Of a stretch of 64,000 nt of DNA, positions 54,729-62,947 are shown piece after piece. Positions within the stretch are counted from its first letter, which is position 1, and every line of letters starts with the position of its first letter. The notes beneath the pieces were generated by a model. That model saw only the letters and a list, made by a program, of their open reading frames with translations. It did not search any database and was not told the DNA's origin. The position numbers and the translations under genes are program-made. The stretch spans positions 1 through 64,000 of the forward strand of contig NZ_JAHLPM010000010.1 in NCBI RefSeq assembly GCF_018917865.1, given 5' to 3'. The DNA is from Tissierella simiarum. Its GTDB lineage: Bacteria; Bacillota; Clostridia; Tissierellales; Tissierellaceae.

Positions 54729-55214
54729 TTATCTATATTTATCTATTATTTTTTCCACATCATCCACTGTCAGCCTACCATAAACATCATCATTTACTAC
54801 TAAGACTGGTGCTAGTCCACAAGCACCTAAACATCTAGTGGCAGTGATGGAAAACTTTCTATCTGGTGTAGTTTTTCCTACTTCAATTCCTAAAGTTTCT
54901 ACTACTTTATTTAATATATCTTGTGCTCCTCTTACATAACAGGCTGTTCCTAAACAAACACCTATTTTATATTCTCCTTTTGGTATTAAGGAAAACTGGG
55001 AATAGAAGGTAGCTACTCCATATACCTCAGATAAAGGTACGTTTAAATCCTTAGATATGATTTGTAAAACTTCTTCAGGTAAATATCCAAACAACGCTTG
55101 AGCCTTTTGCAGTACAGGCATCAACGCTCCCTGCTTGTTTCTATTTTCCTTAATAAATATTTTAAAGTCTTCAAGTTTTTCTTTGTTTTCTTCCCAGTCA
55201 AATTTAAACTCCAT
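54729..55214 (-). CDS. hylC: NuoE-like 2Fe-2S subunit (HylC)
   Basis: 161 aa with a helical N-terminus (GALMPVLQKAQALFGYLPEEV) and a thioredoxin-like 2Fe-2S domain using Cys in GVCLGTACYVRGA and ATRCLGACGLAPVLVV. It carries electrons to the NuoF-like subunit. First gene of the operon; AAAGGAGGG precedes ATG. A leader with an intrinsic terminator lies upstream. Confidence 0.92.
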   Translation of the reverse strand: MEFKFDWEENKEKLEDFKIFIKENRNKQGALMPVLQKAQALFGYLPEEVLQIISKDLNVPLSEVYGVATFYSQFSLIPKGEYKIGVCLGTACYVRGAQDILNKVVETLGIEVGKTTPDRKFSITATRCLGACGLAPVLVVNDDVYGRLTVDDVEKIIDKYR

Positions 55215-55253
55215 TTTAGCCCTCCTTTATTAATACTAACTTGATTTTAAAAA

Positions 55254-55280
55254 AGACAGCATTTTAAAACTGTGCTGTCT
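55254..55280 (-). terminator. leader terminator (attenuator candidate) before hylC
   Basis: Hairpin AGACAGCA...TGCTGTCT followed on the minus strand by TTTTTTAAAATC. It is 40 bases before hylC and downstream of two promoter-like sequences, so transcripts must pass it to reach the operon. Confidence 0.65.
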
Positions 55281-55320
55281 ACTACAACCATTGTTAATTT
55301 TATGACAATTGGGATTTTTA

Positions 55321-55406
55321 TGATTATTTTATGAAATCTAAATTTTTTGTCAATTCATTTTATAAATACTCTTAAACATATTATAATACTTTTTAATCTT
55401 TGTCAA
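55321..55406 (-). promoter_or_regulatory. two promoter-like sequences upstream of hylC
   Basis: On the minus strand TTGACA (55406-55401) with TATAAT 15 bases or TAATAT 17 bases on (55385-55378), and a second TTGACA (55353-55348) with TAAAAT after 16 bases (55331-55326). Both point toward the hylCBA-fdhF operon. ATTGT and ACAAT arms between them and the terminator could form an alternative fold. Confidence 0.55.
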
Positions 55407-55450
55407 TGTCACCACTCCCACTTCAACATTTTATCAGTCTATTTATTTTA

Positions 55451-55488
55451 TTATAAAAACCTAGATAATATTACCTAGGTTTTTATAA
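55451..55488 (-). terminator. terminator of the double-cubane protein gene
   Basis: Arms TTATAAAAACCTAG and its complement (14 bp) with a 10-base loop; it begins right after the stop codon. Confidence 0.8.
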
Positions 55489-56637
55489 TTATATCATTTC
55501 TAAAAATGCATTAATTCTTGTATTTATTTGTCCTACATCTAATTTTGAATAATCTGTCTCTATGTATAAATATGGCTTTTCTTTTTTCTCTGTAACAAAT
55601 TTCTTTACATTATAGGATTCTACATTAAAGGTATGGCAAGCTTGAAGAACAACTTCTATAACTCCATCTATTTCATATTCATCTATCATTTCATCTAAAG
55701 CTATGAATCTTCTTGGATTTGGAGTCATTATGGAACAGCTGATATTTAAATACTTCTCTGTTAAAGCGTCTATTGGATCTATAGTTTCATCTACTAGTTG
55801 AGCCTTTTCTCTAACACCACAGCAGTTCTCGAAGGCTACTATATCTGCTCCAGAATCTTCTATCGTTTTTAAAACCTTATCCCTAACTCCTCCTGTTGGA
55901 CAACCAGTTATAAGGATTCTTGGTCTGCTGGACTTCTTTCCTTTTAACTCCTTTTCATATTTCTCTTTTAATTCCTTAGTCCTATCCTCTATAAAGCTAC
56001 ATTGACTCTTTCTGTCAAACTGAAATCCTAAAGTTTCCATTACAGTGTTGATTTCATAGCCTGTTATAGGAGATGGATTAAGTTTCCCAAGCTCATAAAA
56101 GTCGAGTAAAACCTTTCTTTCATGGTTTCTTTCTTTTATAGACTGTTTTAATTTTTCATTAGTAATCTCTATATTAAACTTTTCCTCTAAAGTTTCCTTT
56201 AACCTCACCATTTCATCTCGCCAATATCTAAAGGCATGATCCTTATCTTGTCCTTGAGGTAAATGCATTACATGAGTAGGTCTTATCTCATTTAATAATT
56301 CATACATTTTTTTCTTACCATCACAAGTAGTTTCTCCTACTATCATATCAGAAAAGTAAAAATAAGGGCATTTTTCTGATACTGCAAAGCCATAGCTGGA
56401 TTTAATTAAAGGACATAGATTTTTAGGTAAATGCATTTCCGCATCAGCTATAGGTTCATCACTGGTACCACACAGTCCAACTGGTACTGCTCCTGCTGCG
56501 TATATTAACTCTATTGGTGTATAGGTACAAAAAACTCCAACTACATTAGTCCCTTGTTCTTTTAAAGCCTTTACTTTTAAAAATCCCTCTCTTCTAGCTT
56601 CCTCATAGCTTTCAAAATTCTCAGGTAATTTTATCAT
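55489..56637 (-). CDS. double-cubane-cluster protein of the 2-hydroxyacyl-CoA dehydratase/benzoyl-CoA reductase family
   Basis: 382 aa. It matches HgdB/YjiM-type subunits: [72 protein letters not shown] and [16 protein letters not shown] hold the cysteines. Homologues that are homodimeric carry an [Fe8S9] double-cubane cluster and perform low-potential reductions; dehydratases remove water from 2-hydroxyacyl-CoA in amino-acid fermentation. The ATP-driven activase (HgdC/YjiL) that these proteins require is not adjacent. GAGGAG precedes the ATG. Confidence 0.88.
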   Translation of the reverse strand: MIKLPENFESYEEARREGFLKVKALKEQGTNVVGVFCTYTPIELIYAAGAVPVGLCGTSDEPIADAEMHLPKNLCPLIKSSYGFAVSEKCPYFYFSDMIVGETTCDGKKKMYELLNEIRPTHVMHLPQGQDKDHAFRYWRDEMVRLKETLEEKFNIEITNEKLKQSIKERNHERKVLLDFYELGKLNPSPITGYEINTVMETLGFQFDRKSQCSFIEDRTKELKEKYEKELKGKKSSRPRILITGCPTGGVRDKVLKTIEDSGADIVAFENCCGVREKAQLVDETIDPIDALTEKYLNISCSIMTPNPRRFIALDEMIDEYEIDGVIEVVLQACHTFNVESYNVKKFVTEKKEKPYLYIETDYSKLDVGQINTRINAFLEMI

Positions 56638-56868
56638 TAACTCAGCTCCTCTATTGTAAATCCTTTTCTAACTAAATTATATTCAAAAGAAGAGTTGTTA
56701 ATCAAATAAGAGTTCTCTATACCATGTATGAGTTAAATCAATTTTACCTATAGTTTTTTACTAAACATTTATTTTGTAAAATATAACATCTTTGATCCTT
56801 GATAATAGCTATGTAAAAAGATAGAATATAAGTGGAAATAAGAATAGAAATCATAAGGGGGAAATATA

Positions 56869-58107
56869 ATGGCGAAAGTTGCATTTATTGGTGGTCTATT
56901 AATAGATGGTACTGGAAAAGAAGCAGTAGAAAATTCATTAGTCCTTGTGGAAGATAAAAAAATTGAATATGCTGGTCCAATGATGGAAATTGGTGAAGAT
57001 TACGAAAAAGTAGACATTGCTGGTAAAACTATTATTCCCGGTTTAATCGATTCTCATCTTCATTTTAGTGGAAATTTAACTGACGATGATACTGAATGGG
57101 TACTAGAACCCGTTATCCAAAAAACAATAGTTGCTGTAGCACAGGCTCGTGAAGCACTAGAGCACGGTCTTACATCTGTAGGTGAAATTTCACGCTCGGG
57201 CATACATATCCGAAACATGATTGAGGAAGGAATAATTCCTGGACCTCGTGTAGTTACAACTGGACTTGGTTTTTGTAGAACAGCAGGTCATGGAGATTCA
57301 CACAAACTGCCATTAGGATATAACAATGATTCCCATCCTTGGGCTGAACGTGTTGATGGTCCTTGGGATCTTCGTAAAGCTATAAGAAGAAGACTTCGTG
57401 AAAATCCAGATGCAATTAAAATCTGGTCAACAGGCGGAGGAATATGGAGACATGACGCAAAGGCTGACACCCATTACTCTATGGAGGAAATTCAAGCAGT
57501 GGTGGATGAATGCAACATGGTAGGTTTACCTGTATGGTCTCATGCTGAAGGTTATGAGGGTGCTTTAAATTCTTGCAAAGCTGGAGTATCTGCAATTATT
57601 CATGGCCAAGAACTAAATGAAGAATGTTTAGAAATAATGAAGGAAAAAGATATAACCTTTTGCCCAACTCTACAATTCTTTTATGAATGGTTTACTGTAT
57701 ATGAGCCACCATATAGACCAATTCATGATAAATATCCGGGCAAAACAACTGCGGAAAAAGAGCTTAATCGTATAATTGATAATTTACAGAATGCAAACAA
57801 AAAAGGTATTAGAATTACCGTTGGTTCCGACTCTTTTTGCAGTAGCTTGACTCCATATGGTAAATATGCTATCACAGAAATGTATACACTCCATAAATCA
57901 GGACTGACAGAAATGGAAGTAATAATGGCAGCTACTAAAAATGGTGCTGAAATGCTTAGAATAGATGATATCACAGGGACTCTTGAAAAAGGTAAGTTTG
58001 CAGACTTATTAGTGCTTAACGGCAATCCCCTTGAGGATATTCATAATATAGCTGTTGAAAATATGGAAGTTATCATGAAAGAAGGAGAGTTTGTAAAAAG
58101 GAAATAG
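56869..58107 (+). CDS. metal-dependent amidohydrolase (imidazolonepropionase-like family)
   Basis: 412 aa TIM-barrel amidohydrolase. Metal ligands are in IDSHLHFSGN, a carbamylated-Lys candidate in DAIKIWSTGG, His in VWSHAEGYEG and AIIHGQELNEE, and Asp in VGSDSFCSS. The C-terminal GTLEKGKFADLLVLNGNPL is a hallmark of the family (prolidase-, hydantoinase- and imidazolonepropionase-like members). The substrate is unknown. GGGGG precedes ATG and the small DUF1294 gene follows in the same direction. Confidence 0.88.
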   Translation: MAKVAFIGGLLIDGTGKEAVENSLVLVEDKKIEYAGPMMEIGEDYEKVDIAGKTIIPGLIDSHLHFSGNLTDDDTEWVLEPVIQKTIVAVAQAREALEHGLTSVGEISRSGIHIRNMIEEGIIPGPRVVTTGLGFCRTAGHGDSHKLPLGYNNDSHPWAERVDGPWDLRKAIRRRLRENPDAIKIWSTGGGIWRHDAKADTHYSMEEIQAVVDECNMVGLPVWSHAEGYEGALNSCKAGVSAIIHGQELNEECLEIMKEKDITFCPTLQFFYEWFTVYEPPYRPIHDKYPGKTTAEKELNRIIDNLQNANKKGIRITVGSDSFCSSLTPYGKYAITEMYTLHKSGLTEMEVIMAATKNGAEMLRIDDITGTLEKGKFADLLVLNGNPLEDIHNIAVENMEVIMKEGEFVKRK

Positions 58108-58135
58108 TCAAATTTTTATCTGGTGGTGATTAGAC

Positions 58136-58435
58136 ATGAGTCTTATTTCCAATTTTAATAATAAGGAAGTAATTTTTCTAATATACCTAATTATAATAAA
58201 CTTAGCTTCTTTCTTAGTCTTTGGTCTAGATAAAAAGAAGGCACAAGTCGGACATTGGAGAATAAGTGAAAGAGCCTTACTAATTTTAGGATTTTTAGGT
58301 GGATCTATAGGAATATTAATAGGGATGGTAGTCTTTAAACATAAGCTTAGTAAAGAAAAATTCTATATAGGTATACCGTTGATCTATATATTGAATAAAA
58401 TTTTAGGAGTATTTATATTAAACCGTATTAGATGA
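58136..58435 (+). CDS. DUF1294 membrane protein
   Basis: 99 aa with three helices. The text FLVFGLDKKKAQVGHWRISE and LGFLGGSIGILIGMVVFKHKLSKEKF is the family pattern. Function unknown. GGTGGTGAT precedes ATG. Confidence 0.85.
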   Translation: MSLISNFNNKEVIFLIYLIIINLASFLVFGLDKKKAQVGHWRISERALLILGFLGGSIGILIGMVVFKHKLSKEKFYIGIPLIYILNKILGVFILNRIR

Positions 58436-58439
58436 AAAG

Positions 58440-58470
58440 TCAAAACCACTCATTAAACGAGTGGTTTTGA
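58440..58470 (+). terminator. terminator of the amidohydrolase/DUF1294 transcript
   Basis: Arms TCAAAACCACTC/GAGTGGTTTTGA with a 7-base loop. Confidence 0.85.
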
Positions 58471-58590
58471 TGTATTAATATATAAAAATTATATTAAATC
58501 CTGTTATCTCATTTAACTAATTAAAAAGGAATTTTTTATTTTGTGTAGAAATACTTTATATAGATGTATTATTAGAGAGGAGGATTTAAT

Positions 58591-59454
58591 ATGGTAAAAA
58601 TAAACAAAGACAAATTAGTTATTCAATCTGTTCATGGAAAGATTCACAGTCCTATGATGGGAAATAGTCCTTATAGAATAAATACTGAAGGAATAGGTGA
58701 AATTTTACCTGGTACAGGTGGAATTACCTATAATGTTAAGGTAGGAGATTCTTGTATAGGCTGGGCAGGAGATCATGTAGAGCCAGGAGTAAGCATTAGA
58801 AATGAAGATACTGCTGAAAATAAAGCTTTAATGGTTTTATCCTGTGTTGGTAATGAAGCTAGAGTAACATCTGGAGATGCTAAAGGAGCAAAGGGATATG
58901 TTACTGGAATGCATGGAGGTATAGAACACGTTTTAATCTACTTTAAAGAAGAAGATTTAGAAAAAATGGCTGTAAACGACAATATCCTTATTAAAGCTTG
59001 GGGTCAGGGTATGAAAATTGAAGGACATGAAGATATAGTCTGTATGAATATAGACCCAAACCTATTTGAAAAGCTTGGAATCAAAGAAAACAATAAGGGA
59101 GAACTAGAAATCCCAGTAGTTACGGAAATACCTGCTTATTTAATGGGTTCAGGTATTGGTAGTGCTACAGGTTTTTCTGGAGACTATGATATCATGACTG
59201 GAGATAAGGATGCTGTTAAAGAGTTTGGTATTGATAAGCTTAGATTTGGGGATATAGTACTTCTTAGAGATTGTGATAATACTTACGGTCGTCAATATCT
59301 AAAAGGTTCTGTTACTATTGGTGTAATAGTGCATAGTGATTGTATATTAGCTGGTCACGGTCCAGGAGTCACTACTCTTCTTAGCTGCAAAACTTCAAAA
59401 ATTAAAGGTATTATTTCAGAAAATGCAAATATAGCTGATTATCTAGAAATATAA
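58591..59454 (+). CDS. DUF4438 family protein
   Basis: 287 aa, Gly-rich, without membrane helices or signal. Segments HSPMMGNSPYRINTEGIG, CIGWAGDHVEPGVSIRNED, VTGMHGGIEHVLIYF and LAGHGPGVTTLLSC are typical of DUF4438 (Thermotoga TM1086-like) proteins. Known members are of unsettled function. Several members of fermentative anaerobes occur near amidohydrolases, as here. AGGAGG precedes ATG; single gene. Confidence 0.8.
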   Translation: MVKINKDKLVIQSVHGKIHSPMMGNSPYRINTEGIGEILPGTGGITYNVKVGDSCIGWAGDHVEPGVSIRNEDTAENKALMVLSCVGNEARVTSGDAKGAKGYVTGMHGGIEHVLIYFKEEDLEKMAVNDNILIKAWGQGMKIEGHEDIVCMNIDPNLFEKLGIKENNKGELEIPVVTEIPAYLMGSGIGSATGFSGDYDIMTGDKDAVKEFGIDKLRFGDIVLLRDCDNTYGRQYLKGSVTIGVIVHSDCILAGHGPGVTTLLSCKTSKIKGIISENANIADYLEI

Positions 59455-59476
59455 TAATCCTATTAGATAAAAATAA

Positions 59477-59500
59477 ATGACAGGGAAATATCCCTGTCAT
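59477..59500. terminator. bidirectional terminator
   Basis: Arms ATGACAGGGA/TCCCTGTCAT with an AATA loop, between the DUF4438 gene and the zinc-ribbon gene that face each other. Confidence 0.85.
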
Positions 59501-59505
59501 AGTTA

Positions 59506-59679
59506 TTATCTTCTAAATCCTCTGTTGTTGTTATTTCTTTGTTGTTTTCTCTTCTTTCTACAATCAGCACATCTTTGTGGTTCGTTATCGAAACCTTTTT
59601 CTTTGTAAAATTCTTGCTCTCTCTCTGTGAAAACGAATTCTGATCCACAGTCTTTACAAGTTATAGTTTTATCTGCCAT
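59506..59679 (-). CDS. small zinc-ribbon protein
   Basis: 57 aa. Two CxxC pairs are visible, TITCKDCGSEF and QRCADCRKKRK, separated by about 25 residues with FVFTEREQEFYKEKGFDNEP between; this is the zinc-binding CxEC-type small protein family of Firmicutes, whose role is unknown. AAAGGAGGA lies eight bases before ATG 59679. The basic tail KKRKQQRNNNNRGFRR suggests nucleic acid binding. It is too short for a 60-codon cut-off. Confidence 0.9.
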   Translation of the reverse strand: MADKTITCKDCGSEFVFTEREQEFYKEKGFDNEPQRCADCRKKRKQQRNNNNRGFRR

Positions 59680-60109
59680 ACAACATTCCTCCTTTATATG
59701 AGATTAATAAGATTTAAATTTAATACAAGAAATCTTTCTAAAAGAGGCATGTTGTTTACTCTATTAATTAAATTTCAGTGACAGATTTAAATCTTATTCA
59801 ATAATAATAGTATAAATCTAATGGCAGAATTTTGCAATAGAAAATCACCTTAATTTCAATATTATTATTTTTACTCACGTAGGATGAGCTTAACGTACGT
59901 ACTTCTCATCTAATAAAATTTTAATTTAGTACTTCCATTATAATAGAATTTTTTTAATAATTTGAATCTTTTTAGTATTTTTTTAATCTATACATAACTT
60001 ATTTGTTATAGATAGTTTTTATTTCCAATTCATTAAAAATCATGTTACTTTATACTTTGATATAGAAGTTTACTAAATCTTATATAAAGTATAGGAATTG
60101 AGGGATTTT
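59680..60109. other. 430-base region upstream of the sugar transporter, with inverted repeats
   Basis: No gene is seen. AATAAGATTTAAAT (59706-59719) and ATTTAAATCTTATT (59785-59798) are perfect inverted arms 65 bases apart. A hairpin GATGAG...CTCATC with a central palindrome ACGTACGT occurs at about 59883-59912. ACTTTATA and TATAAAGT arms lie near 60048 and 60083. These could be operators or leader structures for the ugp-like operon. Confidence 0.4.
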
Positions 60110-61144
60110 ATGAAAATTATACTAGAAAATTTGAATAAAGATTTTAATGAGGTTAAGGCTGTTAACAACCTAAATATAGAAATAAAAGATGGAGAACTTG
60201 TATCTCTTTTAGGTCCTAGCGGTTGTGGTAAAAGTACCACCTTATTTTTGATTGCAGGTCTCCATAAACCTACTTCAGGAAATATTTATTTTGATGACGA
60301 ACTTATGAATAATATAGAACCAGAAGATAGAGGTATTGGTATGGTTTTTCAAAATTATGCCCTATACCCTCATATGTCGGTTCTAAAAAACATAATGTTT
60401 CCTCTTAAAATGCAAAAGATCAATAAAAAAGAATCAGAGAAATTAGCTATAGAAATGGCAGAATTAACTAAAATTGAAGATCTACTAGATAGAAAACCTT
60501 CTCAATTGTCTGGAGGTCAACAACAAAGAGTAGCTATAGCTAGAGCTTTAGTTAAGAAACCAAAACTTCTTTTATTGGACGAGCCTTTATCTAATTTAGA
60601 TGCTAGATTACGGATAGAGATGAGAGAAGAAATAAAAAGGATTCAAAAAGAAGTAAAGATAACTACTGTGTTTGTAACTCATGATCAAGAAGAAGCTATG
60701 AGCATTTCTGATAAGATTCTCTTAATGAAGGATGGCATCTATCAGCAGTATGATACTCCGAAGAATATGTATACAAACCCTAAAAATAAATTTGTTGCAG
60801 AATTTTTAGGTAATCCACCAATTAATTTTATTGAAGGAAGATTTAATAAAGATACCAAAGTTATAAGATTAGGTAATACAGGACTTACAATAGATGGAAA
60901 GGATGAAGAAATAGATAAAGAGATTTTATCCATTGGAATAAGACCAGAGGACTTAATAATAACTGATAAAGAAAAAGCTAACTTTGAAATTACTATAAAA
61001 AGTCTTCAAACCATGGGAAAGGAGATTTATGTAATGGGAGATATTGGTGAAAATAAAGATATTGTTCTAGTAACATCTTGGGATCATAATTTAGTCGTTG
61101 GGGAAAAGGTTCCTATACATATTAGAAAATTTCATGTTTTTTAG
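60110..61144 (+). CDS. ugpC: ABC transporter ATPase, UgpC/MsmK type
   Basis: 344 aa from ATG 60110 (GAGG upstream; a TTG 12 bases earlier is less likely). Walker A GPSGCGKSTT, signature LSGGQQQRVAIARAL, Walker B LLLLDEPLSNLDA, switch THDQEEA, and a C-terminal OB-like domain with SIGIRPEDL typical of the MalK/UgpC/MsmK group. It powers import of carbohydrate or glycerol phosphate by the two permeases that follow. It is the first gene in the operon. Confidence 0.92.
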   Translation: MKIILENLNKDFNEVKAVNNLNIEIKDGELVSLLGPSGCGKSTTLFLIAGLHKPTSGNIYFDDELMNNIEPEDRGIGMVFQNYALYPHMSVLKNIMFPLKMQKINKKESEKLAIEMAELTKIEDLLDRKPSQLSGGQQQRVAIARALVKKPKLLLLDEPLSNLDARLRIEMREEIKRIQKEVKITTVFVTHDQEEAMSISDKILLMKDGIYQQYDTPKNMYTNPKNKFVAEFLGNPPINFIEGRFNKDTKVIRLGNTGLTIDGKDEEIDKEILSIGIRPEDLIITDKEKANFEITIKSLQTMGKEIYVMGDIGENKDIVLVTSWDHNLVVGEKVPIHIRKFHVF

Positions 61145-61153
61145 GTGAAAAAG

Positions 61154-62041
61154 ATGAAGAAATTATCTAAAAATAAAGAGCTAAAGGCATTCTTCTATTT
61201 ACTGCCTGCTCTTTTAATAATAGTCACTTTTAAAATATATCCTATAATTAAATCTTTTACCATGGCTTTTTACACAGACTTTGATTATTTATCAGGAACT
61301 GTTTATGAAAGAGGTTTAAGTAACTTCCAATATGTTCTTACGGATTCAGATTTTTATTTAGCCCTTAAAAATACTTTTTTCTTTGTATTGGGAGTAGTTC
61401 CTTTATCAATAATAATATCTTTAGGATTTGCACTATTACTAAATTCTAATATTAAATGCAAAAACTTTTTTAGAAGTATATATTTTCTACCTTTTATCAC
61501 ATCAACAGTAGCTTTATCAACTATATGGAGATGGATATTTAATGGAGAATATGGACTAGCCAACTATCTAATAGGACTTTTTGGTATAGATAAAATCAAT
61601 TGGTTAACTAATCCTAATTTGACTATTCCTATATTAGTTTTATTTACTGTTTGGAAATACATGGGTTATAAAATAATAATATTTTTAGCTGGACTTCAAA
61701 ATATTGATGAGAAATACTATCTTTCAGCAAAGATTGATGGAGCTAATAAATGGGAGATATTTAAAAACATTACTTTTCCCTTATTATCTCCTACCCTATC
61801 CTTTATTTCTATTACTTCTATAATTGATGCCTTTAAAATATTCGATCAAGTCTTTGTTCTATATAGCGGTAGTACAGGACCTTTAAAAAGTGGATTAACT
61901 ATTGTTTATTACATTTTTAATAAGTTTTATAGACATTGGCAATTTTCTATTGCAGCAACAGCAGCTTTTATCTTATTTATAATAATCCTTATTTTTACTG
62001 TTATACAATTAAAAATAAGTAAGAGAAAAACTAATTATTAA
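61154..62041 (+). CDS. ugpA: ABC sugar transporter permease, UgpA/MalF type
   Basis: 295 aa from ATG 61154, with AGGTG seven bases upstream (a GTG directly after the ugpC stop has no site). Six helices; EAA loop AKIDGANKWEIFKNITFPLL. It pairs with the next permease to form the membrane channel. Start differs from the longest frame by three codons. Confidence 0.9.
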   Translation: MKKLSKNKELKAFFYLLPALLIIVTFKIYPIIKSFTMAFYTDFDYLSGTVYERGLSNFQYVLTDSDFYLALKNTFFFVLGVVPLSIIISLGFALLLNSNIKCKNFFRSIYFLPFITSTVALSTIWRWIFNGEYGLANYLIGLFGIDKINWLTNPNLTIPILVLFTVWKYMGYKIIIFLAGLQNIDEKYYLSAKIDGANKWEIFKNITFPLLSPTLSFISITSIIDAFKIFDQVFVLYSGSTGPLKSGLTIVYYIFNKFYRHWQFSIAATAAFILFIIILIFTVIQLKISKRKTNY

Positions 62042-62052
62042 AGGATGTTGTT

Positions 62053-62877
62053 ATGATGAAGAGAATTATTTCAAAGTTTACTACATATACGATCTTAATT
62101 ATTGGAGCTTTGTTTATACTAGTCCCTTTTATATGGATGTTGTCAACTTCATTAAAACCCTATAATGAAGTTCTAATAATGCCACCAAAGTTTATTCCCT
62201 CTAAATTCATGTGGGAAAACTACAGAATTGCTTTAGAAGCTGCTCCCTTTAAAAGATACTTCTTAAATAGTTTATTTGTTACAACTATGATTACTATGGG
62301 AGAAATATTAACGGCTATACTAGCAGCCTTTGCTTTTTCAAATCTAAACTTTAAAGGAAAAGATATTCTATTTACAGTTCTTATGGGAACCATGATGGTG
62401 CCTAGTGAGGTTTTAACTATACCTAACTTTGTTACTTTAAGTAAATTAAAGTGGATAGATACTTATAAAGCTTTAATTATACCTTGGTGTGCAAGCATTT
62501 ATTCCATATTTTTATTGAAACAGCATTTTCAATCTATTCCTAAGGAATTATATTATGCTTCAAAAGTGGATGGTTGCAAAGATTTCAAATTTCTATGGAC
62601 CATGATAGTACCTCTATCTAAACCTGCCATAGTTACTTTAACTTTACTTAAGGTAATAGGTAGTTGGAATTCCTTTATGTGGCCCTTAATTGTTACAAAT
62701 TCAGATAAGCTTAGAACATTGCCTGTTGCACTATCTGCATTTTCTAATGAAGTTGGAACAGATTATAACATACTTATGGCTGCAACAAATTTAATCATTA
62801 TTCCAATAATGATACTTTACATTTTCTTACAAAAACACATTATTGTTGGAATATCAAAATCTGGTATAAAAGGTTAA
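62053..62877 (+). CDS. ugpE: ABC sugar transporter permease, UgpE/MalG type
   Basis: 274 aa, six helices, EAA loop ASKVDGCKDFKFLWTMIVPL. The N-terminus FILVPFIWMLSTSLKP and the NYRIALEAAPFKRYFLNSLFV segment are typical. It partners with UgpA; an AGGATG-like site precedes the ATG. Confidence 0.9.
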   Translation: MMKRIISKFTTYTILIIGALFILVPFIWMLSTSLKPYNEVLIMPPKFIPSKFMWENYRIALEAAPFKRYFLNSLFVTTMITMGEILTAILAAFAFSNLNFKGKDILFTVLMGTMMVPSEVLTIPNFVTLSKLKWIDTYKALIIPWCASIYSIFLLKQHFQSIPKELYYASKVDGCKDFKFLWTMIVPLSKPAIVTLTLLKVIGSWNSFMWPLIVTNSDKLRTLPVALSAFSNEVGTDYNILMAATNLIIIPIMILYIFLQKHIIVGISKSGIKG

Positions 62878-62947
62878 TAGTTTTACACATTATTTTATTT
62901 TTTGTGTAAACTTTACAATAAAATTATAATAATAGGAGGAATATTTC

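Noticed and set aside
59463-59648. 61-codon minus-strand frame (MDQNSFSQRE...)
   Set aside because: It overlaps the zinc-ribbon gene in another frame and has no ribosome site; the 57-aa zinc-ribbon frame has a strong site and family motifs.
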